DNA of 21,885 nucleotides from IMG/VR virus record IMGVR_UViG_3300025120_000645, positions 1 to 21,885 of that record; one strand, given 5' to 3'. This document shows positions 1-7,655 of this stretch, piece by piece. The position numbers and the translations under genes were made by a program. This DNA is from a virus. The notes under the pieces were generated by a model. It worked only from the letters and a program-made list of their open reading frames with translations, ran no database searches and was not told the DNA's origin. How positions within the stretch are numbered: position 1 is the first letter of the stretch; every line of letters begins with the position of its first letter.

Positions 1-2312
1 GAGTCATCGCAGATGATGCAATCTTAACCGCAAACATAGCAGATGATCAGATTACGTCTGCGCTAATTGCGGACGATGTTGCTTTGGGTGGTAATCCAAC
101 TACCTCTACTCAAACCGCTGGCAACAACACAACCAGAATAGCAACGACAGCTTTCGTGAGTACGGCTGTTGCAAATATTGTAAATTCTGCGCCATCAACC
201 CTAGACACATTAGGGGAAATAGCCACAGCTCTTAATAACGATGCAGCTCTCAATACAACCCTAACTAACTCAATAGCCACAAAGCTACCCCTAGCAGGTG
301 GAACTTTGACGGGTGCTTTAGATGTTGCTGGTTTAACATCTGTAAATTCAGGTAATAATAGTGGCGTAGCTTTAAAAATTGGTGGTGAGGGTGGTAATGG
401 ATTAAAAACACAATATGTCTTAGCTTCTGGACACACTAATTTTCAAATTGGTGTAGCTACACACGCAGCAAGTGTATTTTCAATAACACCTTCTACAGCA
501 GCAGGAAACACTACTTTTACTAATGCTGCTTTAAATATTAATGCTTCAGGAAACGTAGGTATCGGAACGAGTTCGCCATCTTCAGCCCTTGAACTTTCTG
601 GATCAGCTACTGCAAACGCTAGGCTTACGCTTGCACAAACTACTGCTGGCCTATCTTCACAAATTCAACAAGGTAGCTCAGGCTTAGCAATTTCCGCTTT
701 AGGCTCTCAAAGTCTTTTGCTAAATACAAATGGTAGCGAACGAGCCAGAATAGACTCATCAGGTAACTTGGGTATCGGAACGACTAGTCCTATTAGTAGG
801 CTCAACGTAAAAGGAACACAAGGAAACTGGCGTGTTGATCCCGATTCTGTATCAGCAGAAATACAAGTGCTTACAACTACTGTTGCAAATGATGGCTTTA
901 GGAATTTCAGATTGCGTAGTAACGACACTATTTTTGAAAATGGCGGTTCAGAAAGAGCGCGCATTACCTCATCAGGAAACGTAGGTATCGGAACTAATTC
1001 TCCAAATAGTTATAGTGGGTTTACAACTTTAACTCTAAATGACACTAGCGGTAGTTTATTAGATTTAGAAGTAAATGGAACTCTAACTGGTGAAGTTTAT
1101 GCCGATGCAAGTAATGGTATTGGTATGCAGGCAGTCGGTTCAAGACATATCCAGTTTAAAACTAATAACACAGAAAGAATGGTTATTCTTGCTGACGGGA
1201 AAATAGGTATCGGAACTGATAGTCCTGACTTTAGACTTGTTGTAAAAGGAGCAGCAGCTACTAATGATAATATATTTAAAATAGAAGATTCGGCAGGAAC
1301 AAAGATGGCTTCTATGGAGCAAGATTCATCTGGTAATGGTCGTTGGATAGTTTGTGATACTTCTGGAAATGCAGATGTTTTAATACATACCGCAGGAAAT
1401 TCTTATTTTAATGGTGGAAACGTAGGCATAGGAACTTCGAGTCCTTCTAACGCTAAATTAGAAGTAGTTGCTACATCAGGTGAAGTATTTAGGGCAGATG
1501 CTAATGGTGGTGCATTTAGAATATTTGCTGACCAAGATGGTGTAAAGATGAACGGAAACGTAGGTATAGGAACTACGAGTCCTGCCACAAAACTACACAT
1601 AGCTGATGTAGGTGGTATTGAGTTAAGACTAGATGCAGATACAAACAATAATGGTCAAGAAGATTGTTTTATAAAATTCTCAACAGATGGTGGACTGCAA
1701 ACTGGTTTATGCGGAATGGACAATAACAACAGTAGCACTTTATTTAGTGGTAATACTGAAAACGCTATGGTCTTTGGTACTGTTAGTAATCTACCTACAA
1801 TCTTTGCTACAAATAATACTGAAAGATTCCACATAACTTCTGGTGGTGACATCTCAATGGGTGTGACTAAAAAGTTTTCTTTTTCATCAGATGAAGATAC
1901 TTATATGTCTGAATACTCTGCTAATGAATTTGAAATAAGAACAGGTGGTGGGAGAAGATTTGCATTAAGTGGTGGTAATACATTTATTTCTGGTTCATTA
2001 ACACAAAATCATAATTTTTCAGATGAAAGATTAAAAGAAAATATTGTTGTAATACCAAATGCACTTCAAAAAGTAAGTAGCTTGAGAGGTATAACTTTTA
2101 CAAGAAAAGCTGATGGAAGTGTAGGAACAGGATTAATAGCACAAGAGTTAGAAAAAGTATTACCTGAAGCTGTTTTTGAAAGTAAGACAATAGAATCACT
2201 AGAAGACCCTGATGCTGAAGAATACAAAAGTATCAGATATGAAACAACTGTTGGATTATTAGTAGAAGCAATCAAAGAACTAGAAGCAAGAATTAAAACC
2301 CTAGAGGGATAA
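1..2312 (+). CDS. Tail fibre 1 with C-terminal peptidase S74 chaperone domain (5' partial)
   Basis: The reading frame is open from base 3, so the gene starts left of the window. The TTG at 84 is not its start: the codons before it encode IADD-type repeats matching the N-terminus of the next gene. After the N-terminal segment (GGNPTTSTQ, then LPLAGGTLTG near base 290) come at least six G-N-V-G-I-G-T-x-S-P type repeats, usual in trimeric beta-rich phage fibres. The C-terminus is an S74 intramolecular chaperone domain, with the conserved FSDERLKEN at about 2016-2042. Ser at 2019 and Lys at 2034 fit the self-cleavage dyad known in the family, which would release about 97 residues. It ends in a coiled-coil stretch (KELEARIKTLEG). 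The expected role is receptor binding, with trimerisation guided by the cleaved chaperone. The next gene begins 2 bases after the stop and is a partial paralogue. Confidence 0.93.
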   Translation, partial: VIADDAILTANIADDQITSALIADDVALGGNPTTSTQTAGNNTTRIATTAFVSTAVANIVNSAPSTLDTLGEIATALNNDAALNTTLTNSIATKLPLAGGTLTGALDVAGLTSVNSGNNSGVALKIGGEGGNGLKTQYVLASGHTNFQIGVATHAASVFSITPSTAAGNTTFTNAALNINASGNVGIGTSSPSSALELSGSATANARLTLAQTTAGLSSQIQQGSSGLAISALGSQSLLLNTNGSERARIDSSGNLGIGTTSPISRLNVKGTQGNWRVDPDSVSAEIQVLTTTVANDGFRNFRLRSNDTIFENGGSERARITSSGNVGIGTNSPNSYSGFTTLTLNDTSGSLLDLEVNGTLTGEVYADASNGIGMQAVGSRHIQFKTNNTERMVILADGKIGIGTDSPDFRLVVKGAAATNDNIFKIEDSAGTKMASMEQDSSGNGRWIVCDTSGNADVLIHTAGNSYFNGGNVGIGTSSPSNAKLEVVATSGEVFRADANGGAFRIFADQDGVKMNGNVGIGTTSPATKLHIADVGGIELRLDADTNNNGQEDCFIKFSTDGGLQTGLCGMDNNNSSTLFSGNTENAMVFGTVSNLPTIFATNNTERFHITSGGDISMGVTKKFSFSSDEDTYMSEYSANEFEIRTGGGRRFALSGGNTFISGSLTQNHNFSDERLKENIVVIPNALQKVSSLRGITFTRKADGSVGTGLIAQELEKVLPEAVFESKTIESLEDPDAEEYKSIRYETTVGLLVEAIKELEARIKTLEG
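549..1573 (+). repeat. Dispersed GNVGIGT-coding repeats in tail fibre 1
   Basis: A 20-base unit, ggaaacgtaggtatcggaac, occurs exactly at 549-568 and 975-994. Variants are at 762-781, about 1198-1217, 1416-1435 and 1554-1573, and another lies in fibre 2 near 3511-3530. All are in frame and encode G-(N/K)-(V/I/L)-G-I-G-T. The spacing is irregular, about 135 to 225 bases. The protein repeat is an ordinary fibre motif. The near-identity at DNA level makes these plausible sites for recombination between fibre modules (inference). Confidence 0.8.
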
Positions 2313-2313
2313 T

Positions 2314-4314
2314 ATGACAAACACTAAAGTACAAAGTGAACAGATAGCAGATGATGCTGTTGTAACATCACATATAGCAGATAGCGTAGGTTTGGGAGGA
2401 TCTCCTACTACGACAACTCAATCTGCAAGCGATAACTCTACCAAGATCGCTACAACCGCTTATGTTGATGCGGCGTTTACTGCTTTGGTTGACTCTTCTC
2501 CAGCTGCTTTAAATACGCTCAATGAGCTTGCGGCGGCACTAGGTGATGATGCTAACTTTAGTACGACAGTTACTAATTCTATAGCCACAAAGCTACCGCT
2601 AGCAGGTGGCACTATGACAGGTGATTTGATACTCGGTGATGATGTAAAAGCTATCTTTGGAGCTGGTTCAGATTTACAGATTTATCACGATGGTAGTAAT
2701 AGCTTTATAGATAACAGCTCAGGAAGTCTAACAATAGATTCAGGGGTTCACCTATTTATTAAAAATGTTACTGGTGAATCACTTGCGAATTTTTTGGCAA
2801 ATGATGCGGTAGAACTGTACTACGATAATGCTAAAAAACTAGCCACAACCTCATCAGGTGTAGACGTAACAGGAACTCTTACAGCTACAACACTAGCAGG
2901 AACATTATCTACAGCAGCACAAACAAATATAACAAGTTTAGGTACTCTTACTTCCCTTACAGTAGACGATATAACCATTAATGATTCTACTATTTCTGAT
3001 GCAGCCAATTTTACTATAGACGTTGGTGGAGATATTATTCTTGATGCTGATGGTCAACAAATATTTTTAAAAGATGGTGGGGTATCTTTTGGTATGCTTT
3101 CAACAGATAGCACTCCTTCTGATTTTATTATTAGTTCTAGGGTTGACGACAAAGATATAATATTTAGAGGTATAGATGGTAGTTCTGATATTACTGCGTT
3201 GAGACTTGATATGTCTGATGCAGGTAAGGCTGTCTTTAATTCAGGAGCAGAGTTTCATGGTCTTGTAGACAATCAAATTTCTCACTCATCCACAGATGTA
3301 ACAGAAGCTAATTCCAATGCCACACTGCGAATTGGAAACGTAGCAGCAGGTAATGGCATTTACAATGCAATTAAGTTTTCAGCGAACCAACAAGATATGT
3401 ATATCATGTCTTTTAATAATAGCGCACAAGCCGACAGACGAATGGGTTTCTTTTTAGGCTCTGTTGCAGGTGATGCGGTTGCTGACGAAAGATTATCTAT
3501 CAGAGGTGACGGAAAAGTAGGCATAGGTACTACGAGTCCTGCTCATAATCTTCATGTGGTTTCATCAGGTAATGCAGAATTAGAGATTGAAAGAACAGGT
3601 GGCGCGGCAGTATTTACACAAGCACAATCTGCTTTAGGTGTTACTGGAACTTCTTCAAATCACGATTTTGGTTTACTAACTAACGGTGCTGTAAGGATGC
3701 GTATTGATAACACAGGAAGTGTTTTTATGGGAGGAACATCTGGTTCTTTTAATGCAAGGCTGACTCTTGAAAGAGAGACTTATAGTATTGAATCAAGAAG
3801 CACAGGAACAGGTAGTGAAGGTCATGTTGTATTTAGAAATGGTAATGGTGCTGTAGGTTCAATATTTACAAATGCATCAGCAACAGCTTACAACACCTCT
3901 TCAGATTATAGATTAAAAGAAAACGTAGACTACACATGGGATGCAACTACACGATTAAAACAATTAAAACCTGCAAGATTTAATTTTAAAAATGATGCTG
4001 ATAATACAGTTGATGGTTTCTTAGCACATGAAGTAGCAAGTATTGTTCCTGAGTCTATTACTGGAACAAAAGATGCAAGCGAAACTAAAACAAATTGTGT
4101 GTTAATGGCAGGTGGTAGTGTATTTGCAGATGGTGTTACTGAAGCAGAATGGACACAAGGCAAAACAGATGGTACTTACGAAAGTGATACAACTTGGGTA
4201 GCAAGCAAAACAGAAGCTGTTTATCAACAAATAGACCAAGCTAAATTAGTACCTCTGTTAGTTAAAACTATACAAGAACTAGAAGCAAGAATTAAAACTC
4301 TAGAGGAATCTTAA
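2314..4314 (+). CDS. Tail fibre 2 with C-terminal peptidase S74 chaperone domain
   Basis: A complete 666-residue fibre. The N-terminus (TNTKVQSEQIADD, then GGSPTTTTQSASDNSTKIATT) is closely related to that of fibre 1, as is the following LPLAGGTMTG segment. The middle carries DLQIYHDGSN and TLAGTLSTAAQTNITSLGTL motifs, widespread in marine phage fibres, then one GKVGIGTTSP unit. The S74 domain begins at SSDYRLKEN: Ser530 and Lys535 are the expected dyad, releasing about 137 residues. The domain has an insert relative to fibre 1 before the shared terminal coiled coil QELEARIKTLEES. The likely role is an adhesin assembled as a trimer. The stop codon overlaps the ATG of a short remnant of a further fibre gene. 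Two adjacent fibres could bind different receptors or form one composite fibre; sequence alone does not decide. Confidence 0.94.
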   Translation: MTNTKVQSEQIADDAVVTSHIADSVGLGGSPTTTTQSASDNSTKIATTAYVDAAFTALVDSSPAALNTLNELAAALGDDANFSTTVTNSIATKLPLAGGTMTGDLILGDDVKAIFGAGSDLQIYHDGSNSFIDNSSGSLTIDSGVHLFIKNVTGESLANFLANDAVELYYDNAKKLATTSSGVDVTGTLTATTLAGTLSTAAQTNITSLGTLTSLTVDDITINDSTISDAANFTIDVGGDIILDADGQQIFLKDGGVSFGMLSTDSTPSDFIISSRVDDKDIIFRGIDGSSDITALRLDMSDAGKAVFNSGAEFHGLVDNQISHSSTDVTEANSNATLRIGNVAAGNGIYNAIKFSANQQDMYIMSFNNSAQADRRMGFFLGSVAGDAVADERLSIRGDGKVGIGTTSPAHNLHVVSSGNAELEIERTGGAAVFTQAQSALGVTGTSSNHDFGLLTNGAVRMRIDNTGSVFMGGTSGSFNARLTLERETYSIESRSTGTGSEGHVVFRNGNGAVGSIFTNASATAYNTSSDYRLKENVDYTWDATTRLKQLKPARFNFKNDADNTVDGFLAHEVASIVPESITGTKDASETKTNCVLMAGGSVFADGVTEAEWTQGKTDGTYESDTTWVASKTEAVYQQIDQAKLVPLLVKTIQELEARIKTLEES

Positions 4315-4346
4315 TGGCAAACACAACAGTACAAAGTGAGGTGTAA
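4314..4346 (+). pseudogene. Remnant N-terminus of a third tail-fibre gene
   Basis: Immediately after fibre 2 (TAATG overlap) a 10-codon frame reads MANTTVQSEV and then stops at 4344-4346. It matches the fibre 2 start, MTNTKVQSEQ, at protein and DNA level (about 21 of 25 bases around the start). It looks like what is left when a third tandem fibre copy was lost or truncated by recombination. It may now act only as a leader that carries the ribosome-binding region (gaggtg at 4338-4343) for the gene starting at 4350. Confidence 0.7.
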
Positions 4347-4349
4347 GGG

Positions 4350-4700
4350 ATGGATGACGCAGTCTTACTTATATCAGAGTTGGGTGTGCCTACTGCGGCC
4401 CTAGTAGCCGTTGGATTTTTTCTCTACAAACTTATATTTAAGATCATTGATGGCATGACTGAAAAGGTAGATGTTTTAGATGATAAGGTGCAAGCAAGTC
4501 TAGATACAATGGAAGAAAGATTAACGACTAAACTAGATTCACAATATGGGATTATAGTCAGCTTGATTGACAGGGTAAGAATGATTGATCAATCACTCTT
4601 AAGAAATGATGTGTTACTCAAAACCTTAGTAAAAATGCCTGAGTTGATAGATACCAACGAAATAACTAAGGCACAAAAAGAAGATCAAAGAAAAGACTGA
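4350..4700 (+). CDS. Small membrane-anchored coiled-coil protein
   Basis: A 116-residue protein with one N-terminal membrane segment (about residues 14-36, TAALVAVGFFLYKLIF). A heptad-rich, charged region follows (about 37-75), then a polar tail ending KEDQRKD. No enzyme motif is visible. The size and layout fit accessory lysis proteins (holin- or antiholin-like, or a membrane tether), but I do not recognise the family. A separate three-TM holin follows the cassette at 9443. The gene starts 3 bases after the fibre remnant, and its stop is directly followed by the csgF start (TGAATG), suggesting co-translation. It is not CsgE: it has neither a cleavable signal peptide nor CsgE-like sequence. 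Confidence 0.8.
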   Translation: MDDAVLLISELGVPTAALVAVGFFLYKLIFKIIDGMTEKVDVLDDKVQASLDTMEERLTTKLDSQYGIIVSLIDRVRMIDQSLLRNDVLLKTLVKMPELIDTNEITKAQKEDQRKD

Positions 4701-5162
4701 ATGACCGGAACTGAAATGAAATTAATATTAGTTAATACAATATTTTTTATTTTTTTATTTCAGGTGTTATATGCAGATCAGATGGTGCATAAATTTAAGA
4801 ATCCAAGTTTTTCTGGCAACGGTACATCTAATCATTATTTTTTTACTGAACAGACAGAGTTTCAAAGAAAAGAAGCAATACGTGAAGAGATAAAGGCTTA
4901 TCAAGACGAACTGGCCAGAGAAGCGGAAAACACTACGCTAGCTAGATTTATTCGCAATCTTGAATCACGCATCTATGCACAAATTTCGCGTCAATTAGTA
5001 GAGAGTTTATTTGGCGAAACCGCTTCTGAGTTTGGTTCATTAGAGCTCGAAGGCAACACAATAGAATACGAAGTAGAAGACGATAAAATTACATTAACGA
5101 TTACAGATGAAAATGGAGATACTACGGTCATTACCGTTCCTTTGGGTTCTTTTACTTTCTAG
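4701..5162 (+). CDS. csgF: CsgF-like curli assembly factor
   Basis: A 153-residue secreted protein. A signal peptide (about residues 6-25, ending QVLYA before DQM) makes the internal ATG at 4716 an equally plausible start. Mature residues 26-56 match the part of CsgF that inserts into the CsgG pore: HKFKNPSFSGNGTSNHYFF against the E. coli pattern FxFRNPxFGGNPxNGxxLL. A charged helical middle (about 54-105) is followed by a C-terminal beta region, LTITDENGDTTVITV, similar to the E. coli end. In the known system CsgF lines the extracellular side of CsgG and places the nucleator at the surface. The last 18 codons overlap the csgG signal-peptide region in another frame. The family call is by eye but rests on the diagnostic N-terminal motif and on csgG following directly. 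Confidence 0.88.
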   Translation: MTGTEMKLILVNTIFFIFLFQVLYADQMVHKFKNPSFSGNGTSNHYFFTEQTEFQRKEAIREEIKAYQDELAREAENTTLARFIRNLESRIYAQISRQLVESLFGETASEFGSLELEGNTIEYEVEDDKITLTITDENGDTTVITVPLGSFTF

Positions 5163-5970
5163 CTGTACGTTAAAATATGACGATCTTTTAAATAGTGGTG
5201 GTGTACCTAACATAACTGTAAAACCAGCCACAATTACAGATCTACAGTCTAAAGAATTAAAAGAAGTAATACCGCCAAAAAGAAAACCTACTATAGCGGT
5301 TTACCCAACAAGTTTTACTGACCAGACAGGCCAAAGAAAAAGCAACAGTGAGTTTGCTTTATTTAGTACAGCAATTACACAAGCTCCGCATGCTTATCTA
5401 ATTAGAGCTCTAAAGCACGCTTCAGATGGAAACTTTTTTCAAGTCATTGAACGTATTGGTTTAGATAACTTAGTCAAAGAAAGAACATTAATAAGATCCA
5501 CCAGAGAAGGATTTAAGCAAAAAGAGCTTGGACCACTTTTACATGCAGGATTGTTGTTAGAGGGTGCGGTCGTAGATCTATCAACCAACGCTAAATCTGG
5601 TGGGATGGGAGCTCGCTGGCTAGGAGTTTCTTCTAGCTCTCAATACAGAGTAGATACCGTGCAGATATCACTGAGACTTATATCAGTTTTGACTGGTGAA
5701 GTTTTGATAGAAGTAGGTAGCTCTAAAACGATCTTATCAAAAACGATTTCACAAGACTTGTTCAGGTTTATAGAACTTGGGACCGAACTCATTGAGATCG
5801 AAGGTGGTTTTGCGGAAAACGAAAGCGTTTCTTTAGCATTGCAAAAAGCAGTAGAGAAATGTGTGTTAGAAATTATAAACATAGGATACCGGCGAGGGTA
5901 TTGGGAACATGAAAAAATTATTATTGAGCCTAGCTGCGATGACGAGTGCATTGCTGTTATACGCGGCTGA
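5107..5970 (+). CDS. csgG: CsgG-like outer-membrane curli secretion lipoprotein
   Basis: A 287-residue lipoprotein. Its signal peptide ends in a lipobox, LSSC, giving lipidated Cys20. It aligns with E. coli CsgG over most of its length: IAVYPTSFTDQTGQ, ERIGLDNLVKERTLIR, NAKSGGMGARWLG, SLRLISVLTGEVL, SKTILSK and FRFIE. CsgG forms a nonameric barrel that exports curlin subunits by diffusion, with CsgE and CsgF as partners. In the constriction loop, the Phe56 equivalent appears kept (F86), while the Asn55 position looks like Leu (L85) and the loop is one residue longer (by-eye alignment). The C-terminus after RGYWE diverges and holds two Cys (C277, C281); this end is overprinted by the next gene's signal peptide. 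It begins inside csgF (56-base overlap) in the +1 frame, which argues for coupled translation. Confidence 0.95.
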   Translation: MKMEILRSLPFLWVLLLSSCTLKYDDLLNSGGVPNITVKPATITDLQSKELKEVIPPKRKPTIAVYPTSFTDQTGQRKSNSEFALFSTAITQAPHAYLIRALKHASDGNFFQVIERIGLDNLVKERTLIRSTREGFKQKELGPLLHAGLLLEGAVVDLSTNAKSGGMGARWLGVSSSSQYRVDTVQISLRLISVLTGEVLIEVGSSKTILSKTISQDLFRFIELGTELIEIEGGFAENESVSLALQKAVEKCVLEIINIGYRRGYWEHEKIIIEPSCDDECIAVIRG

Positions 5971-6628
5971 TAGCGAAATTTATATTGATCAGAGCGGTGG
6001 TACTGCTTTGAATTTAGACATTGAACAGATCAATGGATCTGGAAACCTTATTGGTGGTGCAACAGCTACTGCTGGTTCTATGACACCATTAGATTTAGAT
6101 GGCGCATCTATGAGCTTAGACGTTTTGCAGAAAGGCTCAAATAATAAATACTTAGGCGATATTTGGGCTGACAGTTACACAGGGTATTTTTCTTTCCTTG
6201 GTTCAACAAACACTTTCAACATGCAAACAGATCCAACAAATACTTATGGGGCTGATTCTTCTGACGTAAACGTACAGGTAACAGGAAGCTCGAATAATAT
6301 GACACTTAATCAGGCCACAAATGCACTTGCAGCTACATTAAATTTAGACTGGATCATTCAAGGTTCAAACAACACCGTAACATCTTCTATAGATATAGAC
6401 GGTGCAACTAACTATATGGACATTGATGGTTCAGACAATGCTGTCACCTACGATGGAGACGGATACGCAGGCGGCTACTTTTGGCTAGACCATACTGGAG
6501 GATCAAGAACATTCAACATTACACAACAATCAACATCAGACAATGACTGGCTCAAAATTACATCTAATGGTTCTAATGGGACTATCTGTGTCAATCAGTC
6601 TGATTCCGCAACGTCTTTCGTGTGCTGA
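5909..6628 (+). CDS. Secreted curlin-like repeat protein, candidate CsgG substrate
   Basis: A 239-residue protein with a clear signal peptide (MKKLLLSLAAMTSALLLYAA, cut before DS). The mature part is acidic, rich in Asn, Gly, Ser and Thr, and built of degenerate strand-turn-strand units resembling curlin repeats: IEQINGSGNLI (38-48), VLQKGSNNKYLG (72-83), VQVTGSSNNMTLNQ (122-135), IIQGSNNTV (149-157) and FNITQQ followed by NGSNGTICVNQ (202-230). The canonical S-x5-Q-x-G-x2-N-x-A-x3-Q spacing is only partly kept. Two Cys near the end (C227, C239) could form a disulfide. The position directly after csgG, in a 62-base overlap in the +1 frame, makes it the likely exported fibre subunit (CsgA/CsgB-like). 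Whether it forms amyloid is not shown by sequence. A gcgaggg stretch 7-13 bases upstream supports this start. Confidence 0.8.
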   Translation: MKKLLLSLAAMTSALLLYAADSEIYIDQSGGTALNLDIEQINGSGNLIGGATATAGSMTPLDLDGASMSLDVLQKGSNNKYLGDIWADSYTGYFSFLGSTNTFNMQTDPTNTYGADSSDVNVQVTGSSNNMTLNQATNALAATLNLDWIIQGSNNTVTSSIDIDGATNYMDIDGSDNAVTYDGDGYAGGYFWLDHTGGSRTFNITQQSTSDNDWLKITSNGSNGTICVNQSDSATSFVC

Positions 6629-7655
6629 TTCTATAGGAGCAGTATCAGAGCTTAACGGCAACGCGCAAATAGAAAGAGACGGATTTTATAATGTTGCATT
6701 AAATTTTGGCATAGAGCAGCTAGACAATGTAAAGACAGCAGCCGGTAGACTTAAGATTACTTTTTTGGATGACTCTAAAGTATCTTTGACAGAACACTCT
6801 GAATTAAAGATTACTAAATACATTTTTAATCCAGATCCTCAAAAGTCAGAACTAGCACTCAAGTTTACAAGAGGTACAGCAAGGTTTGTAACCTCACAAC
6901 TTGGCAAGATAGCCAAACAAAACATAAAGCTATCGACAGAAGTGGCTGATATTGCGATCAAGGGAACGGATTTTACAATCACTATTGATGAGCTAAATAG
7001 AGCACTTTTGGTTCTATTGCCGGATCCTATGGGCCTAAGTAGTGGTGAAATAGAAGTTACTACGGCAATGGGTACAGTTATATTAAACCAACCGTTTCAG
7101 GCAACTACAGTATCTTCATACGTAAGTATGCCGACACCTCCGGTCGTTTTAGATATTAATCTAAATATGATTAATAACATGTTAATTGTGTCGGAGCCTG
7201 AAGAAGATGAAGAGCAATCTGAAGAATCGGACACAAGATCTGTAAACGTATTTTTAGATTTTAACGAACTAGATATTGATGCACTTGAAGACGATTCATT
7301 AGATCAAGATCAACTTGAATTTACAGAGCTTGACATAGATGCATTACAGGTTAATTTTCTTGAAGATCTTCTAAATGTATTAGATTCTTTAGCCATCACG
7401 CAAGAAGAAGATCAATTAGGCATTGCGACTGGTATAAAAATTACCGGTACCGAAATAGGACAAGATAAAGATACGCAGATCACGACACTAATACAGGGTC
7501 AAATGATTAGCTTTAGACGTAATGTAGGCAATTCATTGAGATTAGATCTTGATGGCGGTAACAGTTACACACTGACTATGTCGCAAAACAATGTGACCAA
7601 AGTTGTAACCGTCAATGGCGGCAATAATTCAACCATAAATATCACGCAACAATGA
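6543..7655 (+). CDS. Exported FecR-domain protein with acidic linker and curlin-like C-terminus
   Basis: A 370-residue protein. A signal peptide ends near RLSCADS (residues 24-30). Met1, Met9 (6567) and Met12 (6576) are all possible starts; Met9 gives a more typical length. Residues about 60-150 form a FecR-type domain: VKTAAGRLKITFLDDSKVSL, LTEHSELKI, FTRGTARFVT, and then VADIAIKGTDFTI. FecR domains act in the periplasm, in siderophore signalling and often in surface or sensor systems. Residues about 216-290 are an acidic linker with a 20-residue tandem duplication (ELDIDAL at 242 and 262). Residues about 325-370 form Asn/Gln/Thr-rich short strands ending NNSTINITQQ, like the curlin-like neighbour's FNITQQ. 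The gene overlaps the curlin-like gene in the +1 frame, and its stop overlaps the cyclase start (ATGA). It is probably an adaptor between fibre and sensor (inference). Confidence 0.85.
   Translation: MTGSKLHLMVLMGLSVSISLIPQRLSCADSIGAVSELNGNAQIERDGFYNVALNFGIEQLDNVKTAAGRLKITFLDDSKVSLTEHSELKITKYIFNPDPQKSELALKFTRGTARFVTSQLGKIAKQNIKLSTEVADIAIKGTDFTITIDELNRALLVLLPDPMGLSSGEIEVTTAMGTVILNQPFQATTVSSYVSMPTPPVVLDINLNMINNMLIVSEPEEDEEQSEESDTRSVNVFLDFNELDIDALEDDSLDQDQLEFTELDIDALQVNFLEDLLNVLDSLAITQEEDQLGIATGIKITGTEIGQDKDTQITTLIQGQMISFRRNVGNSLRLDLDGGNSYTLTMSQNNVTKVVTVNGGNNSTINITQQ

Noticed and set aside
84-86. TTG as the start of tail fibre 1
   Set aside because: The frame is open back to the left edge, and the upstream codons encode the same IADD-type N-terminal motif as fibre 2, so the true start is outside the window.
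549-1573. Regularly recurring 20-base units considered as a CRISPR array
   Set aside because: The units are in frame, encode the fibre motif GNVGIGT, are unevenly spaced by 135 bases or more, and vary in sequence.
4567-4600. TTGACA considered as a -35 promoter element ahead of the curli cassette
   Set aside because: No plausible TATAAT-like -10 lies 16-19 bases downstream, and the site is inside a coding gene. The match is what chance would give.
4350-4700. CsgE, which would complete the csgEFG set
   Set aside because: The protein has an uncleaved N-terminal membrane anchor and coiled coil and shows no CsgE-like sequence. No other frame in the cassette fits CsgE either.
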